Shown here piece after piece: positions 36,356-44,174 of a stretch of DNA of 64,000 bases. Origin of the DNA: Leptotrichia wadei (GTDB lineage Bacteria > Fusobacteriota > Fusobacteriia > Fusobacteriales > Leptotrichiaceae); assembly GCF_007990545.2 (NCBI RefSeq), contig NZ_AP019829.2, forward strand, positions 1,612,001-1,676,000, read 5' to 3'. Positions within the stretch are counted from its first letter, which is position 1; each line of letters opens with the position of its first letter. A program made the position numbers and the translations under genes. The notes beneath the pieces were generated by a model, which saw nothing but the letters and a program-made list of their open reading frames with translations, was not told where the DNA came from and made no database searches.

Positions 36356-36456
36356 TACTAGGTTCCGTTTAAAATTATATTATTTGCTGACAAGAGAATC
36401 TTGATCCTTGCAAAAAAATTTATAACTAGCTCGCTGTTTAAATAAGAAATAGTATA
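36356..36456. repeat. Palindromic mobile-type repeat, long form (about 101 bp)
   Basis: Ends TACTAGGTTCCGTTTAAA and TTTAAATAAGAAATAGTA are inverted relatives. The centre has a second hairpin (TTTGC..CAAGA/TCTTG..GCAAA). It shares its ends with copies at 14029 and 15552. Size, terminal inversion and lack of coding suggest a MITE. It lies in the promoter region of the CLC gene. Confidence 0.6.
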
Positions 36457-36536
36457 AACCTTTTATCAAATTTTATCATATTCTTTTCAACTATAATAGT
36501 TTTATTTTAATTTTTAAATCAAATATTTTAGAGAAA

Positions 36537-36586
36537 TAAAAAAAGCTATTTGATATAACTATTAAAATTATATAAACAGCTTTTTT
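36537..36586 (-). terminator. Terminator behind the MliC-domain gene
   Basis: Minus strand AGCTGTTTATATAA ... TTATATCAAATAGCT pairs over about 14 bp with one bulge, followed by seven T residues. The plus strand also has a T run, so it could work in both directions. The 130 nt between it and the gene hold nothing recognisable. Confidence 0.7.
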
Positions 36587-36719
36587 ATATTAAACTTTTT
36601 TACTTTTCAGTATATGATTAAATTTTTCCAACAATTAAAATTTTTTATAATAATATAAAATCCTTTGCTTTAAAATTTTTATTTTCCAAATTTTAAATAC
36701 AGTTTTCTAAACAAATCTA

Positions 36720-37373
36720 TTATTCTTCAATAGAACCATGACCAGTACTTTTTAATGTACAGCTCTTATCTTTTCCATTTTCTGTGTAAACAGCATCATT
36801 TCCTTTCATGTGAATTGAAATATTTCCATCAGAATATTTTTCTCCACTTGCAGCTGATGTAGAATTTAAATTATAGATACTTCCATAACCATCAGCTAAT
36901 TTTACTTTATCTGTTGAAAGATTTTCAACTGTTATATCTTGGTAACCATCACAGCTAAATTTTCTTAATAAATTTCCACTTGCAGCTTTATTTGAGTTTC
37001 CGCTATTTGAATTTGAATCGCTTGTTAAATTACAGCTTTCATCATTTCCACTTGCTGTAAATACAGCATCATTTCCTTTTATTTGAATAGAAACTCCGTT
37101 ACCTGAATATAATTCTCCACTAGCAGATCTTGTCAATTTTAAATTGTAAACTTTTCCGCTATCATCTGTCAATCTAACTTTATTTGTTGAAAGATTTTCT
37201 ACTGTTACGTTTCTGCTGCTGCAGCTAAATTTTCTTGTTAAATTTTTAGAAGTTACTGCTGTTTTATTTACAGCTTTTTTTCTAGAAGTTTTTGATACAG
37301 CTGAATAACCAATAGAACCGATAGCCAATACTCCAATTAAAGTTGCTAAAATCATTTTTTTTGTAGATTTCAT
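36720..37373 (-). CDS. Exported protein with two tandem MliC (C-type lysozyme inhibitor) domains
   Basis: A 217-residue protein: signal peptide 1-25, then two copies of one domain. Copy 1 spans about 48-115 (FSCSSRNVTVENLSTNKVRL ... TRSASGELYSG ... ESC) and copy 2 about 138-206 (FSCDGYQDITVENLSTDKVK ... SAASGEKYSDG ... KSC). They are joined by a Ser/Asn-rich linker. The cysteine pair and the SASGxxY loop are the marks of the MliC/PliC family, which blocks animal C-type lysozyme at the cell envelope. Family members normally have one domain and a lipobox; here there is no lipobox. The start is ATG at 37373 (GAGAG 9 nt upstream), not the GTG three codons earlier. Confidence 0.82.
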   Translation of the reverse strand: MKSTKKMILATLIGVLAIGSIGYSAVSKTSRKKAVNKTAVTSKNLTRKFSCSSRNVTVENLSTNKVRLTDDSGKVYNLKLTRSASGELYSGNGVSIQIKGNDAVFTASGNDESCNLTSDSNSNSGNSNKAASGNLLRKFSCDGYQDITVENLSTDKVKLADGYGSIYNLNSTSAASGEKYSDGNISIHMKGNDAVYTENGKDKSCTLKSTGHGSIEE

Positions 37374-37551
37374 AATAATCACTCTCTCTTTTCTTCAATC
37401 TTTTATATTTATTTTTTGAAATTTTTGATCCTTTTAATCTCTCAAATTTCAGTATGAGTATACTACAAATTACTTTGTTTTTAATATTAAATCAATTATA
37501 ATTTTAATAGTTTTACAATTTATATAAAGATAACTAGATAAGCAATATTTG

Positions 37552-38238
37552 TTACCTGTGCAATCTTCGCTTAAACTCTTCCTTATACGATTTGTAGGCA
37601 TATCGCAACATTATGCTTAAAATAAATAATGGAATTGAAGAAAATATGCTCCAAGTCATTTTTTTGCTTATAATTAATTCTAAAACTAAAAGAAATATTC
37701 CAACAAAAAAAATAAAAAAATTCAATATTTTCATCCTATCACTTTTATGTTTATCCCATACATACGAGAAAACAAAGCTAATAAGATAAAATACAAAAAC
37801 AATAGGAATTCCACGTCCTATGCTCCAAGTTAATTTTTTATCTCCAAAATCAAGTATAAGAAAAAAAACTGTAAGACCAGTCAATATCAAAAATAAATTT
37901 GTTCTCATTCTATAAGAGTCTAAAAATACAAATAATCCCAAATCAAAGACTAAAATAGATGGAATCGCATAATATCCCCATTCAAGTTTCCCATACATTA
38001 TCAAATTTTGAAAAAAAACCTCCAATATTGAAATAATTGAAATTGTAAAAAATGATAGAAATATAGCTTTTTTCACTTTTTTCATCTTCATTTCATACAA
38101 ATTTATATTAATAATCGGATATTCTCTTGCAAATTCTTCTTCCGTTTCCTTTATTTCAGGAACAGCCGTTTCACATAGCGGACATCTTTTCACTCCATCT
38201 TCCAGCTCTACTCCACACTTTATACAATACATTTTCAT
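37552..38238 (-). CDS. Zinc-ribbon membrane protein (DUF6320-like)
   Basis: A 228-residue protein. It begins with a zinc ribbon (YCIKCGVELEDGVKRCPLCE, residues 4-23), followed by a short cytoplasmic stretch and about six membrane helices from residue 58 onward. KLTWSIGRGIPIVFVFYLIS and KMTWSIFSSIPLFILSIMLR are two similar internal segments, suggesting a repeated helix pair. The pattern fits the DUF6320 group. It lies 31 nt after the acyltransferase-like gene; I believe this pairing recurs in clostridia, so they may act together. The first two ATGs are two codons apart; the second (38232) has better spacing from AAGGA. Function unknown. Confidence 0.7.
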   Translation of the reverse strand: MKMYCIKCGVELEDGVKRCPLCETAVPEIKETEEEFAREYPIININLYEMKMKKVKKAIFLSFFTISIISILEVFFQNLIMYGKLEWGYYAIPSILVFDLGLFVFLDSYRMRTNLFLILTGLTVFFLILDFGDKKLTWSIGRGIPIVFVFYLISFVFSYVWDKHKSDRMKILNFFIFFVGIFLLVLELIISKKMTWSIFSSIPLFILSIMLRYAYKSYKEEFKRRLHR

Positions 38239-38269
38239 TTCCTTCTTTATTATTTTTTTTATAATATTC

Positions 38270-39727
38270 TCAATAATTAGTAATTATTTTAGATCTTATG
38301 CCTCTTTTTCTCAAATAAACAAAAAAATCCCTTTCAATATCATAATCTGCAGTTAAATTTCCAAAATTTATATAAACTTTTTGACTATCGCTTATAACTC
38401 CCATTTTTATTTTACATCTTTTACTTGGTGGTGGTAAAAATCTGAATCCCTTTAAATATTTTTCATATTTCTTATCAATTTTAAAAATTCCCAAATTGGA
38501 AAATCCTGTTGTATAGCCACGTTCTCCATAGTAATCAAATATAAATGGAAAAAATATTCGTTTTATCAAATATGGGACAGATTTTATAATTATATTTCTC
38601 ATTGGATTCATCGCTTTATAAATACTTTTATAAAATTCTTTTTTTGTAATTTTCAAGGCAAAATAATTATCCAAATAAGTGATAATTTCAGATAGGGAAT
38701 ATGCTCCAAGGCTAGCATCTATACTTGGAGTTATATTTATAAAAAAATTCCTATATGTTTTTTCCTCAAAAATTCTTCGTAAATCAACTGGAACTCCAAT
38801 AACAATCGGATTTTTTGCACTAGAATACCTATCCAGCAAAATTTTAAAATAAACCGCAAGTAAATATTTTCCAATTGTAGTTTTATGCTTTTTGCTTTCC
38901 ATTTTTAAATCATCAATATAAATCTCACCAGTCGTAATATGATACTGTCCCTTCTCTAATATTTTCATTGGTAAATGAAATGCAGATTTTATCGTAGTTT
39001 CCTTACTTACTTTCCTCATATATTTTTCATAAAGATCAACATATTTATTTTCCTTTACATTATTTTCCTCATCATAATTTCCAAATATTTCTTCATTTTT
39101 TTTTAAAATCTTTTTTTTATTTTCTAAAAAACTTTTATTTTCAAAATTTTTAATTTTACTGCCTATCATTTTGGGAAAATCAATCATTTTTTTTAAATTT
39201 TTATCATTTACTAAATCTTTATTTTTTATTTTAAATTTATTCTTATCCTCACTCTTTCCATTATTTTCAACAATAATCCTCTTATTTTCAAAATTTTCAT
39301 TCCTAATATTTTTAGAAAAATACTTCTTTTCTGTATATTCTTCAATTAAATCCTGAAAAAACAGCATTGCACCTTTCCCATCTGTTAAAAAATGTGCGAT
39401 TTCTATTGACAATTTATTATTAAAATAAATTATTCGCAACGGATTATCTTTTTGTATATCCGTACAAGGATAAGTTTTTTCCTCCTCAATCATAAAATGA
39501 GTCTTCTTTTGCTGTAAATAATTCCAAAAAATACCTTTTTTCAATTCAGAATTATAAAACGGATACTTCTCTTCAAGTAAAATTACTACTTTTTCCAATA
39601 TTATCAAATCAACATTTTCAGAAAACAATACTGAAAGTCTAAAACACGTTGTTCTTCCTTCACTAATTATCGAAGAATATGTCTTTGCAAAGGCATCCAG
39701 TTCATACCAAATTTTTTCATTTTTCAC
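38270..39727 (-). CDS. Acyltransferase-like protein of the condensation/CAT superfamily
   Basis: A 485-residue protein with the HxxxDG motif of condensation-domain and alcohol-acetyltransferase enzymes (AHFLTDGKG, His112 and Asp116). A matching N-terminal half precedes it (WYELDAFAKTYSSIISEGRT, EEKYPFYNSELKKG). A Lys/Asn-rich insertion of about 80 residues (roughly 140-220) splits the two lobes. The second lobe includes TTIGKYLLAVYFKIL, GVPVDLR and FFINITPS, with GFSNLGIF in place of the DFGWG-like turn. It probably moves an acyl group onto an alcohol or a lipid-like acceptor; substrates unknown. The start is GTG at 39727 behind GGGAGG. tnpB element 2 ends 76 bp upstream. Confidence 0.7.
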   Translation of the reverse strand: MKNEKIWYELDAFAKTYSSIISEGRTTCFRLSVLFSENVDLIILEKVVILLEEKYPFYNSELKKGIFWNYLQQKKTHFMIEEEKTYPCTDIQKDNPLRIIYFNNKLSIEIAHFLTDGKGAMLFFQDLIEEYTEKKYFSKNIRNENFENKRIIVENNGKSEDKNKFKIKNKDLVNDKNLKKMIDFPKMIGSKIKNFENKSFLENKKKILKKNEEIFGNYDEENNVKENKYVDLYEKYMRKVSKETTIKSAFHLPMKILEKGQYHITTGEIYIDDLKMESKKHKTTIGKYLLAVYFKILLDRYSSAKNPIVIGVPVDLRRIFEEKTYRNFFINITPSIDASLGAYSLSEIITYLDNYFALKITKKEFYKSIYKAMNPMRNIIIKSVPYLIKRIFFPFIFDYYGERGYTTGFSNLGIFKIDKKYEKYLKGFRFLPPPSKRCKIKMGVISDSQKVYINFGNLTADYDIERDFFVYLRKRGIRSKIITNY

Positions 39728-39802
39728 TTTTCCCTCCCTTCTTATTTTTTTTATTAGTTATTTATAAAAATTTATAATTTCATATTTTTATTAGAGATAT
39801 TA

Positions 39803-39960
39803 GTGAACTACTCCCGCTTTTAGAAGCGGGAGCTTCTTGGGAAGTATCTGCTTTTGCTAGCCAAATATATTTACCAAGCTCTTCGGGCAGTTCCTGCCCT
39901 GTCTTCTTTTATTTTCCTAATATTCCAACATTGCTTTTCCAATGTTTTTTATATTCAATG
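39803..39960 (-). ncRNA. Candidate omega RNA of tnpB copy 2
   Basis: Same conserved block as copy 1, ending in the right-end hairpin. The guide would be read from TAATATCTCTAATAAAAAT just outside the element. The 5' limit is approximate. Confidence 0.5.
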
Positions 39961-41014
39961 CCGCATTATAATCTCTATCAATTTCAATCCCACAACATTC
40001 ACATTTATAACTTCTTTCTGATAATTTCAGTTCCTCTTTAATATTTCCACATTTACTGCAAGTTTTCGACGATGGAAACCACTTATCTATCTTCAAAAAT
40101 TGCTTTCCCAAAAACATCAGTTTATACTCAAGCATTCTCAAGAACATTCCCCATCCATTATCTCCTACACTTTTCCCAAAATTTAATGACTGGCTCATCC
40201 CTTTCATATTCAAATCCTCAACAACCACAGCATTGTACTCTTCAGATAATTTTTTCGATAATTTATGCAAGAAATCTCTTCGACAATTTTTGATATACTC
40301 ATGAAGTTTTGATATTTTCGATCTTTGCTTATACCAATTTTTAGAAAATTTTACTTTTCTTGATAATGATTTTTGTAATTTTTTCAATTTTTTCTCCAAC
40401 ATCCTAAAATATCTTGGATAATCAGCCCTTTGGTTTTCAGAACTGATAAATAGTTCAGACATCGAAAAATCAAGTCCAATCACTTTATCATTACTTGGAT
40501 TTTTTTGAATTTCTTTTTCAAATTCTGTCAAAACAGAAACATAATAATTTCCATTGCTATTTGTCAATGTTACTGACTTTATCTTGTAATCTTCTGTTAT
40601 TTCTCTATGATATTTCAATTTTACTTTTTTCAATTTTGGCAAAACTAAATATTTATTTTCTTCAATTCGTATCGAATTGTTCACACAATTTGTCGTATAA
40701 CTTTTAACACTAGTCTTTTTAGATTTGAACTTTGGAAACTTCGCTCTCTTCTGAAAAAAATTTGTAAACGATCGTTTTACATTCAATTGAGCATTTGAAA
40801 GTGCCAGACTGTCAACTTCTTTCAAAAATTGGTTTTCATTTTTCAAACTGGCAGGTGTAATTATTTTATTTTTTCCCGTTTCTTCATAAAATTTATTTGC
40901 AACATACAAAATCGTATTGTAAACAAAACGAACACATCCAAAAGTCTTATTTATCAATAATTCCTGCTCTTTATTTGGATAAATTCTGTATCTGAATGCT
41001 AAATTATATTTCAT
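39917..41014 (-). CDS. tnpB: TnpB RNA-guided endonuclease, copy 2 (intact)
   Basis: 365 residues, full length. RuvC residues are in VIGLDFSMSELFIS, VVVEDLNMKGM and IDRDYNAALN, and the zinc finger in TCSKCGN...YKCECCG. It differs from copy 1 at scattered positions (for example RYRIYPN for KYRIYPN at the start, KNIGKAMLEY at the end). Nothing suggests loss of function. Start ATG with AGGAGG. It has its own promoter in the left end (41108-41136). It could also be read through from the patatin gene that ends 3 nt before the element. Confidence 0.95.
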   Translation of the reverse strand: MKYNLAFRYRIYPNKEQELLINKTFGCVRFVYNTILYVANKFYEETGKNKIITPASLKNENQFLKEVDSLALSNAQLNVKRSFTNFFQKRAKFPKFKSKKTSVKSYTTNCVNNSIRIEENKYLVLPKLKKVKLKYHREITEDYKIKSVTLTNSNGNYYVSVLTEFEKEIQKNPSNDKVIGLDFSMSELFISSENQRADYPRYFRMLEKKLKKLQKSLSRKVKFSKNWYKQRSKISKLHEYIKNCRRDFLHKLSKKLSEEYNAVVVEDLNMKGMSQSLNFGKSVGDNGWGMFLRMLEYKLMFLGKQFLKIDKWFPSSKTCSKCGNIKEELKLSERSYKCECCGIEIDRDYNAALNIKNIGKAMLEY

Positions 41015-41107
41015 AAAATTACACCTCCTTTTGATTTTGAATATTATTTTTAATTATTTCTTTAGAAATTTATCATTAGTGATTTCTCTTCGATATTTTA
41101 TACAAAA

Positions 41108-41136
41108 ATTGTATCATAGACATATCCTTTTTTCAA
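41108..41136 (-). promoter_or_regulatory. tnpB promoter inside the element left end
   Basis: Minus strand TTGAAA, 17-bp spacer, TACAAT preceded by TGA (extended -10). The same arrangement is kept in copy 4; copy 1 has an 18-bp spacer and TAAAAT. Confidence 0.6.
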
Positions 41137-41209
41137 TTTTTTTACAAAAAAGCAATTCATCTCCCACTTGTAGAAAGCCTACGACTTCTTGCTATCTTTT
41201 TGTTAAAAA

Positions 41210-42061
41210 TTATATTTCTAAATATTTTTTCAATTTTTCATAATTTTTTTTTGCAGTTTCATATCCAATATTATACACTTCAAAAAGTTTTTTCCGATTT
41301 TTCTCAATTCTTCCAAGAGTCAATCCCACTTCTGGGCGAATCACAAAAATTTCACTCTTTGCCTCCAATTCATCAATGTAATCAAGTTCCTTATTATATC
41401 TAATGTATCTCGTATTCATAAGTTCAACAAATTTAGGAAATTTTTTATATTTTACTCCTGTAATTCTACCTAAAGCACTTTGTTTTTTTCTATAACTTTT
41501 ATCACGTGTCAAAATAACTACATTTTTTTTATTCCCATTTTCAATAGATTTTCTTATTGGTATCGAATCAGAAACTCCTCCGTCCAAATAAACATTGCCA
41601 TTAATTTCAACCATTCTGGCAAGTAATGGCAATGAACTGGAAGCTCTTACATAAATTGTATCTTTATCAAAATCCTTAACTTCAGGATACTCTGCTTCTC
41701 CAGTTTCACAATTTGTAATTACCACCTGAAATTTTGTTTTGTTTTTCTTAAATGCTTCATTGTCAATTGGATTTAATTTATTTGGAATTTCATCATAAAC
41801 AAAATCTACACCAAATAAATCTCCCGTTTTAATTAAGCTATAAAAACTACAATATCTTTTGTCGTCTAAATAATCTACCGACACGTTAAATGCCCTCTTA
41901 TACTGTTTTGCCAAATAACTGCATGCATGGCAAGCTCCAGCAGATACTCCTATACAGCTATCAAATTCAATATTTTTTTCCAAAAAGAAATCCAAGACTC
42001 CAGCTGTAAAAATACCACGAAGTCCTCCACCTTCTAATACTAACCCAGTTTTTTCACCCAT
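41210..42061 (-). CDS. Patatin-like phospholipase
   Basis: A cytoplasmic serine acyl hydrolase of the patatin/YjjU type. Oxyanion loop LVLEGGGLRGIFTAGVLD; nucleophile Ser in IGVSAGACHA; catalytic Asp in YLDGGVSDSIP. Chosen start ATG at 42061 gives 283 residues starting MGEKTGLVLEGGG, with AAAGGG at workable spacing. Two upstream ATGs (42070, 42082) would add four or seven residues. It probably hydrolyses phospholipid or acyl thioester; substrate unknown. It has its own promoter, and element 2 starts 3 nt past its stop codon. Confidence 0.9.
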   Translation of the reverse strand: MGEKTGLVLEGGGLRGIFTAGVLDFFLEKNIEFDSCIGVSAGACHACSYLAKQYKRAFNVSVDYLDDKRYCSFYSLIKTGDLFGVDFVYDEIPNKLNPIDNEAFKKNKTKFQVVITNCETGEAEYPEVKDFDKDTIYVRASSSLPLLARMVEINGNVYLDGGVSDSIPIRKSIENGNKKNVVILTRDKSYRKKQSALGRITGVKYKKFPKFVELMNTRYIRYNKELDYIDELEAKSEIFVIRPEVGLTLGRIEKNRKKLFEVYNIGYETAKKNYEKLKKYLEI

Positions 42062-42114
42062 TAATTTCATCCCTTTCAACATTAATATATTTTTACAATT
42101 TTGTATTTTTCAAT

Positions 42115-42143
42115 ATTATACACCTATTAACTATATTTTTCTA
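42115..42143 (-). promoter_or_regulatory. Probable promoter of the patatin gene
   Basis: Minus strand TAGAAA, 17-bp spacer, consensus TATAAT, between the upstream operon terminator and the gene. Confidence 0.5.
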
Positions 42144-42172
42144 CTTTTTTTAATGATTTCTTATCTAAAAAC

Positions 42173-42201
42173 AAAAAAAAGACTGAGTAATTTACCCAGC
42201 C
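42173..42201 (-). terminator. Terminator of the lipoprotein-NfeD-stomatin operon
   Basis: Minus strand GGCTGGGT-AAATT-ACTCAGTC (8 bp, two GU pairs) followed by eight T residues, 10 nt past the stop codon. Confidence 0.8.
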
Positions 42202-42210
42202 TCACACAAC

Positions 42211-43119
42211 TTATTTTTCAATAGTTTTATCATTTTTAGCCAATTCTGAAAACGCCGTAACCATTCCAGCTAAATTTTGCAATTCACTTGGAATAATGAT
42301 TTTTGTTGCTTTTCCATCTGCCACCTTTTCAAAAGTTTCCATTCCCCTCAATGACAATACTTCCTTTGTCGGTGCAGCTTCATTTAACAATCTCAATGCT
42401 TCCGCTTTTGCCCTTTGAACTGACAAAATAGCTTCTGCTTCCCCTTCAGCCTCTTTTATCTGTTGCTCCTTCTTGGCTTCAGCTCTCAAAATTGCAGCTT
42501 GCTTTTCTCCTTCAGCAACCAATATTGCTGCTTCTCTTTTAGCCTGTGCTTCCAAAATATTAGCTCTTTTTTCACGTTCAGCTTTCATTTCTTTTTCCAT
42601 TGCAACACGAATATCCGCTGGTGGCAAAATACTCTTTAATTCCACACGATTCACTTTTATCCCCCAAGGATCAGTTGCATCATCCAATTCTTGACGCATT
42701 TTTGTATTAATAATATCTCTTGAAGTCAAAGTTTGGTCAACTGTCATATCTCCAATAATATTTCTTAAAGTTGTTGCTGTTAAATTTTCAATTGCTGAAA
42801 GCGGTCTTTCTACCCCATAGGTATATAATTTTGGATCAGTTATTTGAAAATAAACGACTGTATCAATTTGCATTGTCGCATTATCTTTTGTAATGACTGG
42901 CTGAGGTGGAAAATCCACGACTTGCTCCTTTAATGATACACTTCTTGCAACTCTGTCAAAAAATGGATTCAAAAAACTAAGTCCTGAATTTAAAGATCTA
43001 TCGTACTTTCCTAATTTTTCCACGATAAGTACACGTGATTCAGGTACAATCTTTATTGATTTTAAAATATAAATTAGTGCAATTACAATAAGAATTACTA
43101 CTATTGGCAATGCCCACAT
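42211..43119 (-). CDS. Stomatin/prohibitin-family membrane protein (SPFH, QmcA-like)
   Basis: A 302-residue protein with an N-terminal membrane helix (ALPIVVILIVIALIYIL) and a Band 7 domain (SRVLIVEKLGKYDRSLNSGL, QTLTSRDIINTKMRQELDDA, WGIKVNRVELKSI). A long Ala/Glu/Lys coiled coil follows (KREAAILVAEGEKQAAILRA). It forms large ring oligomers in the membrane and is thought to organise membrane domains and proteases. The NfeD gene 31 nt upstream is the standard partner. A GGAGG site precedes the ATG. Confidence 0.94.
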   Translation of the reverse strand: MWALPIVVILIVIALIYILKSIKIVPESRVLIVEKLGKYDRSLNSGLSFLNPFFDRVARSVSLKEQVVDFPPQPVITKDNATMQIDTVVYFQITDPKLYTYGVERPLSAIENLTATTLRNIIGDMTVDQTLTSRDIINTKMRQELDDATDPWGIKVNRVELKSILPPADIRVAMEKEMKAEREKRANILEAQAKREAAILVAEGEKQAAILRAEAKKEQQIKEAEGEAEAILSVQRAKAEALRLLNEAAPTKEVLSLRGMETFEKVADGKATKIIIPSELQNLAGMVTAFSELAKNDKTIEK

Positions 43120-43150
43120 AATTCTACCTCCTATTTTTTTATTTTTATAA

Positions 43151-43579
43151 TTACTTATTTTTTTCTAAAATTATCTTATTCCCTCTAAATCCTTTAATTT
43201 TCGCAATTTCCCCACTTGAAAATATTTCTTCACTTACTCCACTCCAAATAGAACCTTTAAATTTTACTTCATATTCCTTTTCGATTTTTTTAGTGTCAAC
43301 CACTTTTACAACTTTTATATTTGTTCCCTTCATACTTGAATCAAAATTTGTTTTCCTTTGTATTTCAATATATTTTCTCAAAACTGGACGTGTAAAAATC
43401 AAGAAAATTATTGAAAGCACAGCAAATATTAAAAATTGAATCAGTGAATCTCCAATGAAATTTGAAAGAAACATTACAATCAAAGCTGAAAGTGCAAACC
43501 AAATTGTCACAAGCCCTGGAATAATTATTTCCAGAATTGCCATTATTCCTGACAAAATTGCCCAAAATAACGCTCCCAT
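43151..43579 (-). CDS. NfeD-like membrane protein
   Basis: A 142-residue partner of stomatin-like proteins. The first half is three to four membrane helices (LFWAILSGIMAILEIIIPGL, WFALSALIVMFLS, IQFLIFAVLSIIFLIFTRP). The second half is a small OB-fold (STMKGTNIKV-like region to KGFRGNKIILEKNK). This is the short NfeD type without a protease domain. Start ATG with GGGAGG. It lies 28 nt behind a tiny lipoprotein gene and 31 nt ahead of the stomatin gene. Confidence 0.9.
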   Translation of the reverse strand: MGALFWAILSGIMAILEIIIPGLVTIWFALSALIVMFLSNFIGDSLIQFLIFAVLSIIFLIFTRPVLRKYIEIQRKTNFDSSMKGTNIKVVKVVDTKKIEKEYEVKFKGSIWSGVSEEIFSSGEIAKIKGFRGNKIILEKNK

Positions 43580-43607
43580 AATTTTTTCCTCCCAATTTTA
43601 TTCTTCA

Positions 43608-43721
43608 CTAAAATCCGATTCCAATTCCTCCATGAACTCCTCCAGTACCTACTCCAATCCCAGCACTTAAACACGATGTTAATGCTAATAACATCAATAT
43701 CGTGATAATTATTTTTTTCAT
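43608..43721 (-). CDS. 37-residue Gly-rich lipoprotein
   Basis: MKKIIITILMLLALTSC followed by LSAGIGVGTGGVHGGIGIGF. The signal sequence and lipobox LTSC are clear, and the mature part is 21 residues with GIGxG steps. GGAAG stands before the ATG. It is a shortened paralogue of the lipoprotein encoded 75 nt upstream (both start MKK(I/V)I.. and end GGIG(I/F)). Its position directly ahead of nfeD suggests it is co-expressed with the stomatin/NfeD pair. Function unknown. Confidence 0.65.
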   Translation of the reverse strand: MKKIIITILMLLALTSCLSAGIGVGTGGVHGGIGIGF

Positions 43722-43795
43722 AATCTATCTTCCTTTCATTTTTTATTAAACTGAGTTACTTCCAACTTTAGAAAAAAACTCCTTGTTAAATTTCG

Positions 43796-43978
43796 TTAAA
43801 ATCCAATTCCTCCAGAAAGTCTACCGTCTGTATCAATCCCAATTCCTCCTTTAATTAAACCATCTGTAGACACTCCAATATTTCCCCTAACTTTTCCGTC
43901 ACTACCAATTCCAATTCCTCCAGTTACGCATGAAGTCAATGAAAATAACATCAACGTTACCAAAATAACTTTTTTCAT
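43796..43978 (-). CDS. 60-residue lipoprotein with 12-residue Gly repeats
   Basis: A signal peptide with lipobox LTSC (MKKVILVTLMLFSLTSC) leads into repeats GGIGIGSDGKVR, GNIGVSTDGLIK, GGIGIDTDGRLS and the partial GGIGF, a 12-residue period with DG in the middle of each. Such short beta-roll-like strands could stack. The start is ATG at 43978 with AAAGGAG; the frame extends 16 codons upstream but without a better site. It has a promoter at 44027-44055 and heads the operon leading to nfeD and stomatin. Family unknown to me. Confidence 0.75.
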   Translation of the reverse strand: MKKVILVTLMLFSLTSCVTGGIGIGSDGKVRGNIGVSTDGLIKGGIGIDTDGRLSGGIGF

Positions 43979-44026
43979 ACCAACTCCTTTAATTTTATTT
44001 ATTACTTTTTTGTTACTACCTTCCAT

Positions 44027-44055
44027 ATTTTATAACTTTATTTTCTTTCTTGCAA
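44027..44055 (-). promoter_or_regulatory. Promoter of the lipoprotein-NfeD-stomatin operon
   Basis: Minus strand TTGCAA, 17-bp spacer, TAAAAT, just downstream of the valS terminator. Confidence 0.5.
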
Positions 44056-44065
44056 GCATTATTTT

Positions 44066-44119
44066 AAAAAAAGTCATCTTAAACAAGCTCTAAAAATTTA
44101 TTTTCACTTACAAGATGAC
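44066..44119 (-). terminator. Terminator of valS
   Basis: Minus strand GTCATCTT ... AAGATGAC (8 bp or more, long AT-rich loop) followed by seven T residues. Confidence 0.7.
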
Positions 44120-44174
44120 CTCCTAATCAATATTTATCATTTTCTTTTCAATATCTGTAACTATTCTTGATAAA

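Larger units (their letters stand above)
39803..41201 (-). mobile_element. IS200/IS605-type tnpB element, copy 2 (1399 bp)
   Basis: Right end: TTCAC and the hairpin CTCCCGCTT/AAGCGGGAG near 39811-39832. Left end: hairpin region 41161-41183, with CTCCCACTTGTAGAAAGCC partly degenerate, and minus-strand flank TTTTAAC (41208-41202). The left end lies 3 nt past the stop codon of the patatin gene. No tnpA. Confidence 0.8.

Noticed and set aside
36314-36720. Fluoride riboswitch ahead of the CLC-F-like gene
   Set aside because: No conserved crcB-motif sequence is visible; the hairpins there belong to a palindromic repeat and a terminator.
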